From Nostoc sp. ATCC 53789 (lineage in GTDB: Bacteria > Cyanobacteriota > Cyanobacteriia > Cyanobacteriales > Nostocaceae), in contig NZ_CP046703.1 of assembly GCF_009873495.1 (NCBI RefSeq), forward strand, positions 6,166,501-6,230,500: a DNA stretch of 64,000 nucleotides. Reading direction: 5' to 3'. Shown piece by piece: positions 24,315-34,332 of this stretch. The notes beneath the pieces are model-generated. The model saw only the letters and a program-made list of their open reading frames with translations, did no database searches and had not been told where the DNA came from. The position numbers and the translations under genes were made by a program. Positions within the stretch are counted from its first letter, which is position 1. The number at the start of each line of letters is the position of its first letter.

Positions 24315-27300
24315 CTATTGCCATGTTTGAAATTCATCAATGGCACTACGAATTAAGGAAGTTATTTGAGTGCGGCGGGTTTCAAAGTTGGCGGCAATAT
24401 AAATCAGGAAGATGCCAACTAGTAAGCCTACAACCCATTTTAAAAAGGAGTACTGCAAACTAAAAATTACCGATTGATAGATTGTAGTAATTAAAAAAGT
24501 GGCTGTACCAATGTAGAGAAAAGCCCGCACTCGTAAAGCTAATCCGGCAAAAATGGCGATGAGGCTGAAAATTCCAGGTATCCAGGCTGTGTTTTGATTA
24601 AATAAAATTGCCCACCCACAAATTAAACCACTACCTAGCAATCTCAGAATATGGCGAGGTGCTTTGTACTCTGGTAGCCTCAGTTGGGTATCTACTTGAG
24701 CAATATAAAGCAGTGATAATCCAATTGGCGTTATATACCATAAAGTATCAGTCAGGCGTAAGGAATCAAACCATCGGTAAACAGCCCAATTAATCAACGC
24801 CACACTAACATAAGTAAAACGGATATTTTCACCTATTTTTGCTAGGAAAATGTAGAATCCAGCTGCGAGTACCAAGGTAATGGGATAAGTTTGCAGTCTG
24901 GTTTCCCATAAAATTATCAGTGGTATGATGTAGGCGGCTTGCTGCCAAGGTTTTTTAGACCAACCCCAACGTTCCCAAGGCAGGATGTACAGAAAATAGG
25001 CTACCACACAGGCGATCGCACCGTTCCAAGGAACTAACGGCCCAGCCCAAAATTTTCCCACTGCTGTCTCGCGCCAATAAACCCTCATACCGGCTACCTC
25101 TAATAAGCCAAGGTAAACCCACATTTCGGCTATGGTGATTCCTCCCAATATCCTGGGGGAAGTGCCCGAATTTCGTCCTTGAAAGATGGCATAACGGATC
25201 AAAAATACCCCTGTTGCTAATCCCACCAAACGGTTAATTCCAATGGGAAGAGGAATGGCAGCCATTAATAAGCAGCTACTCCAAGCCCAATGAATATGGG
25301 CAATTCTTTTCAATTCTTGGGGAGTTAGGCGTAAGTAGTTTACCAGCCAAGGTGACAAAATCCGGTAAGCATACATGATACTGGCACCAAGGGCAGACAT
25401 GGCAATCAATCCATCACCTAATGCTCCTCCTGAAGCTTGTGACATTTGATAGAACAAAAGTTCATAAGCAGAAATGGATACGCCAATGATTCCTAAGTAC
25501 AGCAGGGGTTTAAAGTTCTCGCGCCGTCGCCCTACGCCAATAATAATTAAAGCTACACCCAAGGAATATAAACCAGTCCACTCGGTGAAAGTGTTCAAAC
25601 GCAGCAACACACTGAATGCACCATAAATTAATGGCAAAATGTGAAGGCTGCTAGGAAGTTTTTCTAATTGATGTCGTCGCCGCCACCACTCGCCGACAAG
25701 TTGAGCGATTAAACCTAAAGCGATATTTGCGATTGGCAAGCCACGCTCCGCGATCGCTATCCTAACAATTGATCGCTCCCCAAATCCCAAGACTTGGGCA
25801 ATTAACAATTCTAAAGACCACCCGATGCCATAGAATGCCCAATTGTTCGGTTCTCGCCAACTGCGATAAACAATGGCTTTTAAGGTGATTATAGTGGCAG
25901 CTAAGTACAAAAATCCTGAAGTGATAAACCCTGAGTAAATCAGCACTGAGTGTAGCGTCAAACTCAACAACTCAAAAGCACACAATGCGATCGCCCATTT
26001 ATCACTGGCGGCTGCATAATTAAGTGCTAATTCGTTTCCGCGTCGGCTCAAAACTGTCCTGGCTAACCATAGAATTAGGATTGCGATCGCGCCTACGAGA
26101 AACCAACCTCCGAGAAGGAGGTGAGGTAAACCAGGTATACCCGTCCACAGCAGCGCCACAATGAAACTCAGAGCAAATCCTTCTGTAATTACCGCAGAGA
26201 TTTGGTTTCGTAAATAGCGCGTATTTACGAACATTAGTCCTGTACCTACTGCCAAACCAATTAATCTGGTTCCTGGTAACTGTAGAGTAAGTAGCTGGGC
26301 AACTCCCACAGCCAAGACACTCAAGTAACGGGTAGTAGTCCGACGTTCTGTAGTTGTGCAATTTGCAACACCCGTGAGAGCTATAGGCGTAACTAGCCAT
26401 AAGGCTCCCAAATAAGCTTGGCTGTCAGCGACACCATACCAAGATGATTCTGCATTCATCCACAATAGGAAAAAACTAGCGGCGGCTAGTCCTAAACCGA
26501 CATCCCAAGCACTACGTTGCCAGACTCCTCCTTCTACGCTAAATCGCCATTCTGCAACCATCAGAGCTAATAAAATACTTGCCCAGACTTGTTGACTCAG
26601 GGTTGGTGCCAGCCAATGAATGGTAGAGCAAAATGTCAGCACCCCGATGACGTGAGTTAGATATACCAGGGGAAGGGATGCGGGGGAACGGCGTTGAGTT
26701 ACGAATGCCAAAGTGATGGTAGAAAATAGCAGATTTAGCGATCGCAATACAGGATTGACAATCGCGATCGTTGTTAAAAAAGCTCCCAGTAAGAGGGTGA
26801 GCAGTTCGCCAAATTTAGCTAATTCTCGCTTTTCGGTGCGATGTAGGCTATCAGTAAGCACCACCATCAAAATTATGTAGGGAAATAAAGCTACACCCAG
26901 CAAAGCCCAAGGTTCATTTTGAGAATTAGTGAGTTGAGTACCAGTTGCGATCGCTAATTTCTGTAAGCTATCAGGTACTAATCGCCAACCTAACCAAATC
27001 GTCTCTAAACCGATGACGAAAACCGCAGCGAAGTCTAGCTTTAAACTGTGCCGCCGCAATCGACTTCCCACAAACCACAAACCTAAACCACTTACAGCTA
27101 TTGCTTGCCAAGGATAATTTACTACCGAAACCAGCCAACCCAAAAACAGTAGAATCCCACCAAGTTTTTCCCAAAGGAAAAGAGATGAGGGGAATGGAGG
27201 AGATGAGGATGAGGGGTATATTACAGTTACTTCCTCTGCTCCCCCTGCTCCCCTGCTCTCCTGCCCCCTGCCCCCTACCCTCTCCTGTACTAGCCAAGTT

Positions 27301-28295
27301 ACTAGCCAGCCGCAAATGCCAATAGCTAATCCCAACTGAGTGACATTTACCCCAGCAACAAAAATTGCCCGCACTAGCAGCACTATCAAAGCATAAATAA
27401 TTACGGCGGCAGGTAAACTAATACTTAAGCTGCGGCGATTGCTTCTATCTTCCTCACTGACAAGATTAGGCTGTTGGTAATTGTGAAAAATAGTAATTAT
27501 AGTTGTGCCAATCATTGCCACATAGATGGCAATTAAGGGGAATCCTGGCAATTGCCAACCCCAATGCAGATAACTCAGCCCTAGAATATTGGCTAAAGGT
27601 AATTTGCCAGTACGTAAATTAGTAAAAATAGTCCGATTTTTGGAGAGTAAGACAGTTATAACAGTGAGGGTAGGCCAGGCGATCGCAACTGCAACCAAAT
27701 CCACAGGATTTTGCCACAATTGAAAGCTATCCATTGCCCAAAAGTTCACTGGAACTAACAAAAGGGTGACAATCAGCAAAGTTTGAGCCGTCAATCTCAG
27801 GTTGTTTTGCCTAGTCGCCCAAAAGCTTAATCCCCAAAAACTCAGAGTATAAGCAAACAAAACTCCATACTGTCCAGAAGCAGGAAACTTTTCCCACTGA
27901 CTCGCAGCCAGTACTCCAGAAGATACCACTACCAGAAATACCCCTAGAAAAAGCAGCCAGCGTACACTCAGTTCTGCCCCCAAAGACTGCAACATTGTAC
28001 TGAGAAAGTTGGGTTCGACTGTTTTTTGTTGTGGTTGTCTATGGCGGCTAGATTGTAAAGCTGCTACGGGTAACTCCTGTACGGGATCAGAAGTTAAAAA
28101 AACTACCTTTTTTTTAGCTTCAGGCTGGGGTGGCAACACCACCGAACACACCAGAAACTCTTGGCATAGCTGCCTAACTTGGGTATCGGATATTAAACCT
28201 AAACGCAGCCATATATCTAGTCCTTCTAGTAACTGAGGATGCGACGATGGCAGTCTAATTTCAAATTTTAGCGGGCGCTCAAGGGGCGATGACAT
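24315..28295 (-). CDS. Very large polytopic membrane protein of unknown function
   Basis: A 1326-residue protein. Residues 1-~115 are cytoplasmic and begin with a helical segment (LLEGLDIWLRLGLISDTQVR) of the kind that precedes membrane domains in DUF2157-like proteins. The rest consists of about 35 hydrophobic helices in near-continuous succession with short loops. I recognise no transporter or enzyme signature. Residues ~335-375 form a Gly/Arg/Glu then Ser/Pro-rich loop encoded by low-complexity repeat DNA (about 27175-27300), apparently inserted in frame. The gene stands alone on the minus strand between two repeat-rich intervals. Confidence 0.75.
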   Translation of the reverse strand: MSSPLERPLKFEIRLPSSHPQLLEGLDIWLRLGLISDTQVRQLCQEFLVCSVVLPPQPEAKKKVVFLTSDPVQELPVAALQSSRHRQPQQKTVEPNFLSTMLQSLGAELSVRWLLFLGVFLVVVSSGVLAASQWEKFPASGQYGVLFAYTLSFWGLSFWATRQNNLRLTAQTLLIVTLLLVPVNFWAMDSFQLWQNPVDLVAVAIAWPTLTVITVLLSKNRTIFTNLRTGKLPLANILGLSYLHWGWQLPGFPLIAIYVAMIGTTIITIFHNYQQPNLVSEEDRSNRRSLSISLPAAVIIYALIVLLVRAIFVAGVNVTQLGLAIGICGWLVTWLVQERVGGRGQESRGAGGAEEVTVIYPSSSSPPFPSSLFLWEKLGGILLFLGWLVSVVNYPWQAIAVSGLGLWFVGSRLRRHSLKLDFAAVFVIGLETIWLGWRLVPDSLQKLAIATGTQLTNSQNEPWALLGVALFPYIILMVVLTDSLHRTEKRELAKFGELLTLLLGAFLTTIAIVNPVLRSLNLLFSTITLAFVTQRRSPASLPLVYLTHVIGVLTFCSTIHWLAPTLSQQVWASILLALMVAEWRFSVEGGVWQRSAWDVGLGLAAASFFLLWMNAESSWYGVADSQAYLGALWLVTPIALTGVANCTTTERRTTTRYLSVLAVGVAQLLTLQLPGTRLIGLAVGTGLMFVNTRYLRNQISAVITEGFALSFIVALLWTGIPGLPHLLLGGWFLVGAIAILILWLARTVLSRRGNELALNYAAASDKWAIALCAFELLSLTLHSVLIYSGFITSGFLYLAATIITLKAIVYRSWREPNNWAFYGIGWSLELLIAQVLGFGERSIVRIAIAERGLPIANIALGLIAQLVGEWWRRRHQLEKLPSSLHILPLIYGAFSVLLRLNTFTEWTGLYSLGVALIIIGVGRRRENFKPLLYLGIIGVSISAYELLFYQMSQASGGALGDGLIAMSALGASIMYAYRILSPWLVNYLRLTPQELKRIAHIHWAWSSCLLMAAIPLPIGINRLVGLATGVFLIRYAIFQGRNSGTSPRILGGITIAEMWVYLGLLEVAGMRVYWRETAVGKFWAGPLVPWNGAIACVVAYFLYILPWERWGWSKKPWQQAAYIIPLIILWETRLQTYPITLVLAAGFYIFLAKIGENIRFTYVSVALINWAVYRWFDSLRLTDTLWYITPIGLSLLYIAQVDTQLRLPEYKAPRHILRLLGSGLICGWAILFNQNTAWIPGIFSLIAIFAGLALRVRAFLYIGTATFLITTIYQSVIFSLQYSFLKWVVGLLVGIFLIYIAANFETRRTQITSLIRSAIDEFQTWQ

Positions 28296-28419
28296 AAGCG
28301 GCAGCAGTATCAGTATATACTTTCAGTAGATTTCAATTAAAGTATATTTTGGTTCTAATTGTGCCACTTCTTAGGCTAATTGATGTTAACTTTTAACTTA
28401 CTAATGATATTCAAATACT

Positions 28420-28547
28420 AAGGGACTTGCGTAAAAATAAAGTACCAGTAAACCGAGTTTCGACTGCGCTCAACTCTCGATGGCTGAGGGTTGAGCGCAG
28501 TCGAAACCCGTCTAGTTGGGATACTATTAACCCGCAGATCCCTTAGC
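28420..28547. mobile_element. MITE related to the ISAzo13-like element at 35.7 kb
   Basis: The left end taagggacttgcgtaaaaa then taaagtaccag matches the left end of the intact IS (35703-35733) almost base for base. The right end gcagatcccttag is the matching inverted end. Inside lies a hairpin of gtttcgactgcgctcaac with gttgagcgcagtcgaaac and no reading frame. This is a non-autonomous derivative that the IS transposase could act on. Confidence 0.65.
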
Positions 28548-28586
28548 TTTAATTGCACCAACCTAATTAACTGTCTGCTTTTAAAG

Positions 28587-28734
28587 CCTAGCCCGGATTT
28601 CTCACGCATAGTGTAGGCAGAGGGAGAAGAGGAGTGTAGGGAGTGTGGGGGGTAAGACTTCTTCTCCATCCTCCCACACCTCCCACACCTCCCACACCCC
28701 TTGGATTTCTCACAAGTGAGAAATCCAGGCTAGG
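28587..28734. repeat. 148-base element with CCTAGCCYGGATTTCTCAC inverted ends
   Basis: The ends cctagcccggatttctcac and gtgagaaatccaggctagg are inverted copies. The interior holds gggagtgtggggggtaag, a short spacer and repeats of ctcccacac. The interior is shared with 45150-45240. Probably a dispersed, non-coding mobile repeat. Confidence 0.55.
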
Positions 28735-28752
28735 TGCGATCGTTTCCTTGGT

Positions 28753-30336
28753 TTAGGTGGATTTTGTTACTTTCCATAGTAAGTGGTTTATCTGCTGTAA
28801 CTTTGAGTTATAAATTTTCTCAATTCCCGCTTTTAAATAATCAGAGCAATTGAACAAGAATATGTCAGTAAAACCATTAGTAACTTCAGGTAAGCTATTC
28901 TTTTTGACAATTTGAAACTGCACCTTGGGATCAACTAAATGACCAAGCATTTGAATTGATGGAATTATGCCACTATCACTAATTAAAAGCGGTTGATTAC
29001 TTTGACTAATAATGTTAGCTATTTTCGGATATTCTTGGTATCTTTCAGGGAATTGATTCCACCAAATCTTAGCTTGCGAGTTGAGACTACAAGATATCAC
29101 TCCGCTCGTAATTATCATAAATAGAACAAGTAGCCAGAGCTTTCTTTGCCAAACTTTAGGAGAAATAGAAGTTAATTTAGTAGTAAGTAAGTAAGCAACA
29201 GCTAATTGTATACCTAAAGTTAAGGGAAGGGTATATCGAGTAGTAGCGTAGCGCTTTTGAAAGACAAAATCCAATATGAATAGGGGAAGCCCTAGCGATC
29301 CAATCAAGGTTAAGACAAATAACCAAACTTTTTTAGGTGTGCTTCGACAAAGAATATAAATTGAATAGAAAATTAGAGCAAAAATAATTATAATAAATGG
29401 AATTAATGCAAACTTAATTTTTCCTGAATCACTAGGACTAATACCCAAATCAAGAAACGTGCGGCTCAAGATACCAGCCCATCTTGCCACTGACCCAAAT
29501 AACGTTTGTTTAGCATTTGCCCAATCTACTGCTTGTGGCTGAGGGTTGGTAATAATAATCCAAAGCCAAGGTACAAAAGTTATAAACCCTGCAAAGAATG
29601 AAATTAGGTAATCAATTGTGGTTTTATTCAATCGAAAGCGTTCGATTGTAATTACATAAATTCCCTGTGCAAGAGCAACCAAGGCAAAAAATATATGAGT
29701 ATAAAACCCTACTACTAATGTTGCTGCATAAATCCACCAACTAACCTTTGTTTTAAGGCGCATGGCTCGCAGCATTGCGAAGCTCGACATTAAGATGGCT
29801 ACTATCCATAAACTGTATGCTCGTGCTTCTTGTGCATACACGACCTCAACAGGTGAAACAGCTACCAAAGCGATGGCCATCCACCCGATTAGTGAAGACC
29901 CAAATAATTCTTCACATAGCAAATAAATAAAAGGAAAAGCGAACAGACTAGTGAATGCCGAAAAACTTCTTACCGCTGCTACAGAATCACCAAAGTGTTG
30001 TACCCAAAACCTAGTCATTAAAATGTATAGCGGCAAAATCTGTGAGTCTTCTACAATAATCCCTTTAATTGTATCAATTGTATTTTTTTCAGAATTGGGA
30101 TATTGGTATTTATTCAAATCTTTTATAGTAAGCAAACTACCATTACTTAACTGCTCATTCATTTCTGACTGCATATAACCCGATATACGTAATGAGGAGA
30201 AAACTTCATCACCCCAATAGACTTTTTTGTCAATATTGACGAAACGGAAAAATACACCTATTACTAATAGGATTATGATTAAAAAACGTAACCAAAATTG
30301 AGAATTTAGCCAGTTTTTTGACAATTGCTTTCTCAT
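28753..30336 (-). CDS. GT39-type membrane glycosyltransferase
   Basis: A 527-residue protein with about eleven transmembrane helices and an acidic motif in the first extracytoplasmic loop (VYWGDEVFSS), characteristic of the GT-C fold PMT/ArnT superfamily that uses polyprenyl-phosphate sugars. A second typical motif is YAQEARAYSLWIV. The C-terminal ~90 residues are soluble and extracytoplasmic. The acceptor (protein, lipid or polysaccharide) is unknown. No other glycan genes adjoin it. Confidence 0.85.
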   Translation of the reverse strand: MRKQLSKNWLNSQFWLRFLIIILLVIGVFFRFVNIDKKVYWGDEVFSSLRISGYMQSEMNEQLSNGSLLTIKDLNKYQYPNSEKNTIDTIKGIIVEDSQILPLYILMTRFWVQHFGDSVAAVRSFSAFTSLFAFPFIYLLCEELFGSSLIGWMAIALVAVSPVEVVYAQEARAYSLWIVAILMSSFAMLRAMRLKTKVSWWIYAATLVVGFYTHIFFALVALAQGIYVITIERFRLNKTTIDYLISFFAGFITFVPWLWIIITNPQPQAVDWANAKQTLFGSVARWAGILSRTFLDLGISPSDSGKIKFALIPFIIIIFALIFYSIYILCRSTPKKVWLFVLTLIGSLGLPLFILDFVFQKRYATTRYTLPLTLGIQLAVAYLLTTKLTSISPKVWQRKLWLLVLFMIITSGVISCSLNSQAKIWWNQFPERYQEYPKIANIISQSNQPLLISDSGIIPSIQMLGHLVDPKVQFQIVKKNSLPEVTNGFTDIFLFNCSDYLKAGIEKIYNSKLQQINHLLWKVTKST

Positions 30337-30449
30337 GTAGTTCTCGATCTCCTCAAAGCATGAATGAACGGGGATAAAATTGTATTCTTATCATGATAAA
30401 AGGTTCCATCTATAGTTGAAACCTAGAGTTTTTTAAAAGATATATTTAT

Positions 30450-30530
30450 GTAGGTTGGGTGGAGTGAAACGCAACCCAACATTACCGCCAAATTTTCATG
30501 TTGGGTTACGCTATCGCTGCACCCAAACTA
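30450..30530. repeat. Dispersed repeat TAGGTTGGGTGGAG...TGCACCCAA
   Basis: An 81-base sequence with gtaggttgggtggagtgaaa at one end and ttgggttacgctatcgctgc at the other, partly self-complementary around cccaacatt. A clear second copy is at 46548-46622; a shortened one lies at 5420-5463. The rest of 30337-30851 shows nothing recognisable. Confidence 0.6.
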
Positions 30531-30851
30531 CAAAACTACGCTTCTCAAGGTAGACTATGTTTAGTATTCAGCTATTAAACTAATAACAAAATTGCCAAAT
30601 ATTGTATTTTTCCCTTTTTACTATTTGTTTTGAACATCTTAGATATAAGACCGACAGTAAATATCTAGATATCCTCTCACAAATTAACACTCAATTAGTG
30701 TCAAACAAATTGTTTATAAATATATAAGCTAAAAATATCCTCTATCCATAGAATGAGCTTTAAAAATTTTGCAGATTTTAGCAACAAGATATCATACAAA
30801 ATGCAATTGGTTATCTGTTGTTTTATAGTATAAATTAAATAATATAGAAAT

Positions 30852-31091
30852 ATGGATACGGAGCATCATAGATTTTTAAATTTACTATTGCGCTGCATTA
30901 GGACAAGAATAAGAGAATGGATAAACGTACTGCATACTCCTAGGTTTAAACAAGCTACGCGCAGTATTTCAGAGAAAACTGGATTTCCGCAAAGGAAAGA
31001 CATTTATAAAGAGTTTGTGTCTCAGTTTCGTGAATTTTTAAAAAATCGGGATGCTTCCTATAGATATATAGCAGTCTGCTTTGATTTTTGA
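30852..31091 (+). CDS. Small hypothetical ORF
   Basis: A 79-residue frame (MDTEHHRFLNLLLRCIRTRI onward) that is basic and helical in prediction. No ribosome site is convincing and I recognise no family. It is flanked by long non-coding intervals containing repeats, so it may be a chance frame or the remnant of a longer gene. Confidence 0.28.
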   Translation: MDTEHHRFLNLLLRCIRTRIREWINVLHTPRFKQATRSISEKTGFPQRKDIYKEFVSQFREFLKNRDASYRYIAVCFDF

Positions 31092-31634
31092 AATTTATTT
31101 GCGTTGTGCGCGTTCGCGTTGGCGGAGCGTGTCGCAGACAAGCCTCTCGTAGAGAAGCGTAGCGCAAGAGGTAATAGGCAAGAGCAAAGAAGGCTCTTTA
31201 ACTTGTACTTTACTTTGCAAAAATCAAATAGGATTCCTACATGATACTTGTAGCGTAGATGTAAAATACTTGTATGAAAAATAAAAATATTTAATAAAGC
31301 TAATATTAAGATATTATAAATACACCTTTGAGTAGGATGGAAACCAAAGAGTAGGTTAACGTTTGTTTAAAAGCCTCCACATCTTTGCTAAAAACATACT
31401 CACTCAGCACTACTGAAACATTTAGGGCCGCCAAAACTATCCTAATTTTGCCACCGACTCTACTTATTACTATCTTCCAGTAATAGAATTAAGGACGAAG
31501 CCTTTGTAAAGCTTTCAACTATCACAAAGATAGAAGCTGTAGTAGCAAGATTTGGCCAAATGTCAGGAAATCAAAATTTCCATCCTAAGATAGGCCCTTA
31601 GTATAGTAGCATATAAAACGCTTGTAAGATTTTT
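31092..31634. other. Non-coding interval with dispersed repeat upstream of agrE
   Basis: Bases 31100-31170 hold a tightly packed pair of small dispersed repeats (gttggcggagcgtgtcgcag, ctcgtagagaagcgtagcgc). The remainder is AT-rich and presumably contains the agrE promoter; I could not identify a convincing NtcA-type site (GTAN8TAC). Confidence 0.45.
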
Positions 31635-33746
31635 ATGACTTCCCGTATTCGCTTTTTGATGTGTCCTCCTGACCACTACGATGTAGACTATGTGATTAAC
31701 CCCTGGATGGAAGGGAATATTCACAAATCATCGCGCGATCGCGCCGTGGAACAGTGGCAGGGATTACACCAGATCCTTAAACAACACGCCATTGTAGACT
31801 TAGTACCACCCCAAAAAGGTTGGCCTGATTTAGTTTTTACCGCCAACGCTGGTTTGGTACTGGGGGAAAATGTCGTACTCAGTCGCTTTTTACATAAAGA
31901 ACGTCAGGGAGAGGAACCTTTCTTCAAACAATGGTTTGAAGAAAATGGTTATACAGTCAATGAACTACCTAAAGATTTGCCCTTTGAAGGTGCAGGAGAT
32001 GCACTGCTAGATCGAGAAGGACGCTGGTTATGGGCGGGATACGGTTTCCGTTCAGAATTAGATTCTCACCCTTATCTAGCTAAATGGCTGGATATTGAGG
32101 TTCTCTCTTTGCGACTCATAGACGAACGTTTCTATCACCTGGATACCTGTTTTTGCCCGTTAGCAAATGGCTATTTGCTGTACTATCCAGGCGCTTTTGA
32201 TTCTTACTCCAACCGCTTAATTGAAATGCGAGTCGCACCAGAAAAGCGAATCGCAATTGCTGAAGCCGATGCAGTCAACTTCGCTTGTAATACGGTGAAT
32301 GTGGACAGCATTGTGATCATGAACAAAGCGAGTGAAGCTTTGAAAACCCGCCTTGCAGATGTGGGTTTCCAAGTGCTGGAAACACCACTGACGGAATTTC
32401 TCAAAGCTGGTGGTGCAGCTAAATGTTTAACCTTGCGGGTAACGGAACCAGTTAGGGATGAAATTCATGCCAATGTCTCGGTAGAAAGCCGAATCATTCG
32501 TATGGAAGGACACTTGCTGGATGCTGGCTTAATTAACCGCGCCTTGGATTTGATTATAGATGCCGGGGGAAGTTTCCAAGTTCTGAATTTCAACTTGGGA
32601 GAACAACGGCAAAGTACCTCCGCCGCCGAAGTGAAGGTATCAGCACCATCTCATGAGGTGATGGAAGAAATCATCTCTCTATTGATTGATTTAGGTGCAG
32701 TAGATTTACCCCATGATGAGCGAGACGCGATCTTGGAACCTGTAATCCAAGATGGTGTAGCGCCTGATGATTTCTACGTCAGTACAATTTATCCTACCGA
32801 AGTCCGAATTAATGGGCAGTGGATCAAGGTAGAAAATCAGCGCATGGATGGCGCGATCGCAATTACTCAAACCCCCTCTGGCTTCGTAGCTAGGTGTAAA
32901 ATACTACGAGATTTAGAAGTTGGCGAACGAGTAATTGTAGATGTACTAGGTATCCGTACTATTCGCAAAACGGAATCGCGCGAACAACGCAGTACCCAAG
33001 AATTCAGCTTCATGTCGGCGGGCGTTTCCAGCGAACGGCGCGTGGAATTGGTAGTTGAACAAGTAGCTTGGGAATTACGTAAAATCCGCGATGCTGGTGG
33101 TAAGGTAGTTGTCACGGCTGGGCCCGTGGTGATTCACACTGGTGGCGGCGAACACTTGGCCCAACTGGTTCGGGAAGGATACGTACAAGCGCTGCTGGGT
33201 GGAAATGCGATCGCAGTTCACGACATCGAGCAAAATATCATGGGCACTTCCTTGGGTGTGGACATGAAGCGGGGTATCGCCGTTCGTGGTGGACACCGCC
33301 ATCACCTGAAGGTAATTAATAGTATCCGTCGTTATGGCAGCATTTCCAAAGCTGTGCAGGCGGGGGCAATTAAGAGTGGCGTGATGTATGAGTGCGTCCA
33401 CAATAATGTACCTTTTGTGCTTGCGGGATCGATTCGGGATGACGGGCCTTTACCTGATACCCAAATGGATTTGATTCAGGCACAGGAGGAATATGCTAAA
33501 CACCTAGAAGGTGCGGAAATGATTTTGATGCTGTCATCAATGCTGCATTCCATTGGCGTGGGAAATATGACTCCGGCTGGGGTGAAGATGGTGTGTGTGG
33601 ATATTAATCCAGCTGTGGTGACTAAGTTAAGCGATCGCGGTTCTGTAGAATCAGTGGGTGTGGTGACGGATGTGGGATTGTTCCTGAGTCTGTTGATTCA
33701 GCAGTTGGATAAGTTGACAAGTCCCTATGTTAATAAGGTAGGTTAA
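31635..33746 (+). CDS. agrE: AgrE/ArgZ, bifunctional arginine dihydrolase and ornithine cyclodeaminase-type enzyme
   Basis: A 703-residue protein. Residues 1-~280 are an amidinotransferase-fold domain with Asn71 in FTANAGLV, His168 in FYHLDTCFCP and the nucleophile Cys264 in GGAAKCLTLRV. This pattern marks the arginine dihydrolase that turns arginine into ornithine, two ammonia and CO2. Residues ~285-700 match the LOR/SDH-type domain (TIGR00300), responsible in Anabaena AgrE for making proline from ornithine. The enzyme feeds on arginine released from cyanophycin and runs the cyanobacterial ornithine-ammonia route. The start is ATG 31635. It is monocistronic apart from a possible read-through into the next gene 41 bases downstream. 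Confidence 0.95.
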   Translation: MTSRIRFLMCPPDHYDVDYVINPWMEGNIHKSSRDRAVEQWQGLHQILKQHAIVDLVPPQKGWPDLVFTANAGLVLGENVVLSRFLHKERQGEEPFFKQWFEENGYTVNELPKDLPFEGAGDALLDREGRWLWAGYGFRSELDSHPYLAKWLDIEVLSLRLIDERFYHLDTCFCPLANGYLLYYPGAFDSYSNRLIEMRVAPEKRIAIAEADAVNFACNTVNVDSIVIMNKASEALKTRLADVGFQVLETPLTEFLKAGGAAKCLTLRVTEPVRDEIHANVSVESRIIRMEGHLLDAGLINRALDLIIDAGGSFQVLNFNLGEQRQSTSAAEVKVSAPSHEVMEEIISLLIDLGAVDLPHDERDAILEPVIQDGVAPDDFYVSTIYPTEVRINGQWIKVENQRMDGAIAITQTPSGFVARCKILRDLEVGERVIVDVLGIRTIRKTESREQRSTQEFSFMSAGVSSERRVELVVEQVAWELRKIRDAGGKVVVTAGPVVIHTGGGEHLAQLVREGYVQALLGGNAIAVHDIEQNIMGTSLGVDMKRGIAVRGGHRHHLKVINSIRRYGSISKAVQAGAIKSGVMYECVHNNVPFVLAGSIRDDGPLPDTQMDLIQAQEEYAKHLEGAEMILMLSSMLHSIGVGNMTPAGVKMVCVDINPAVVTKLSDRGSVESVGVVTDVGLFLSLLIQQLDKLTSPYVNKVG

Positions 33747-33787
33747 GAGACGAACCGCAGAGGCGCAGAGGACGCAGAGAAAGGGAG

Positions 33788-34312
33788 ATGACAAGAGTAG
33801 CTTTTAATGAGGAGTTGCAGGTTAATTGGGTAAGTTTAATTGCTGATTTCTTGTTAGTAGGGATGGTTTTTGGCCCGCCAATTGCTCCCTTTTTGGCTGC
33901 GTCTGGAGTGTCTTTGCTTCCTGGGATTGCGGACATCATTTATTTCATGGGTAATCATGTGTGTCCGCAACCAACTATGGGGTTAGATTTGGCACCACCA
34001 TATATTATGGCTGTGTGTATGCGCTGTTACGGCACTGTCACGGGTTTGCTGATTACTCGCCTGCTGTATGGGGTAACTGGTGGTAAAGGATTTTACTGGT
34101 TAAGCCAGTATGGATGGAGTGGTATGGCGATCGCTAGTGTGCTGATGATGGCTTATCCTTTAGAATTGGCAGCACAGATTTTCGGTTTGTGGAGTTTTAA
34201 TAATTATCTGGTTACGCCTTTTGGGTTGATTACGGGTTTAGCGTGGGGATTGTTTACTATGCCCATTTTCCACAGGTGGCGGGTTGCTAAAACTGGCTCG
34301 GATCGATTTTAG
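33788..34312 (+). CDS. DUF2085-like membrane protein
   Basis: A 174-residue protein with about four hydrophobic helices. The pattern HVCPQPTMGLDLAPPYIMAV then CMRCYGTVTG matches the Cys/His signature of DUF2085 proteins, whose function is unknown. The spacer to agrE is made of the dispersed repeat accgcagaggcgcagaggac (33743-33778), so co-transcription is uncertain. Confidence 0.7.
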   Translation: MTRVAFNEELQVNWVSLIADFLLVGMVFGPPIAPFLAASGVSLLPGIADIIYFMGNHVCPQPTMGLDLAPPYIMAVCMRCYGTVTGLLITRLLYGVTGGKGFYWLSQYGWSGMAIASVLMMAYPLELAAQIFGLWSFNNYLVTPFGLITGLAWGLFTMPIFHRWRVAKTGSDRF

Positions 34313-34332
34313 TCTTACTCCTAATTTCTTCT

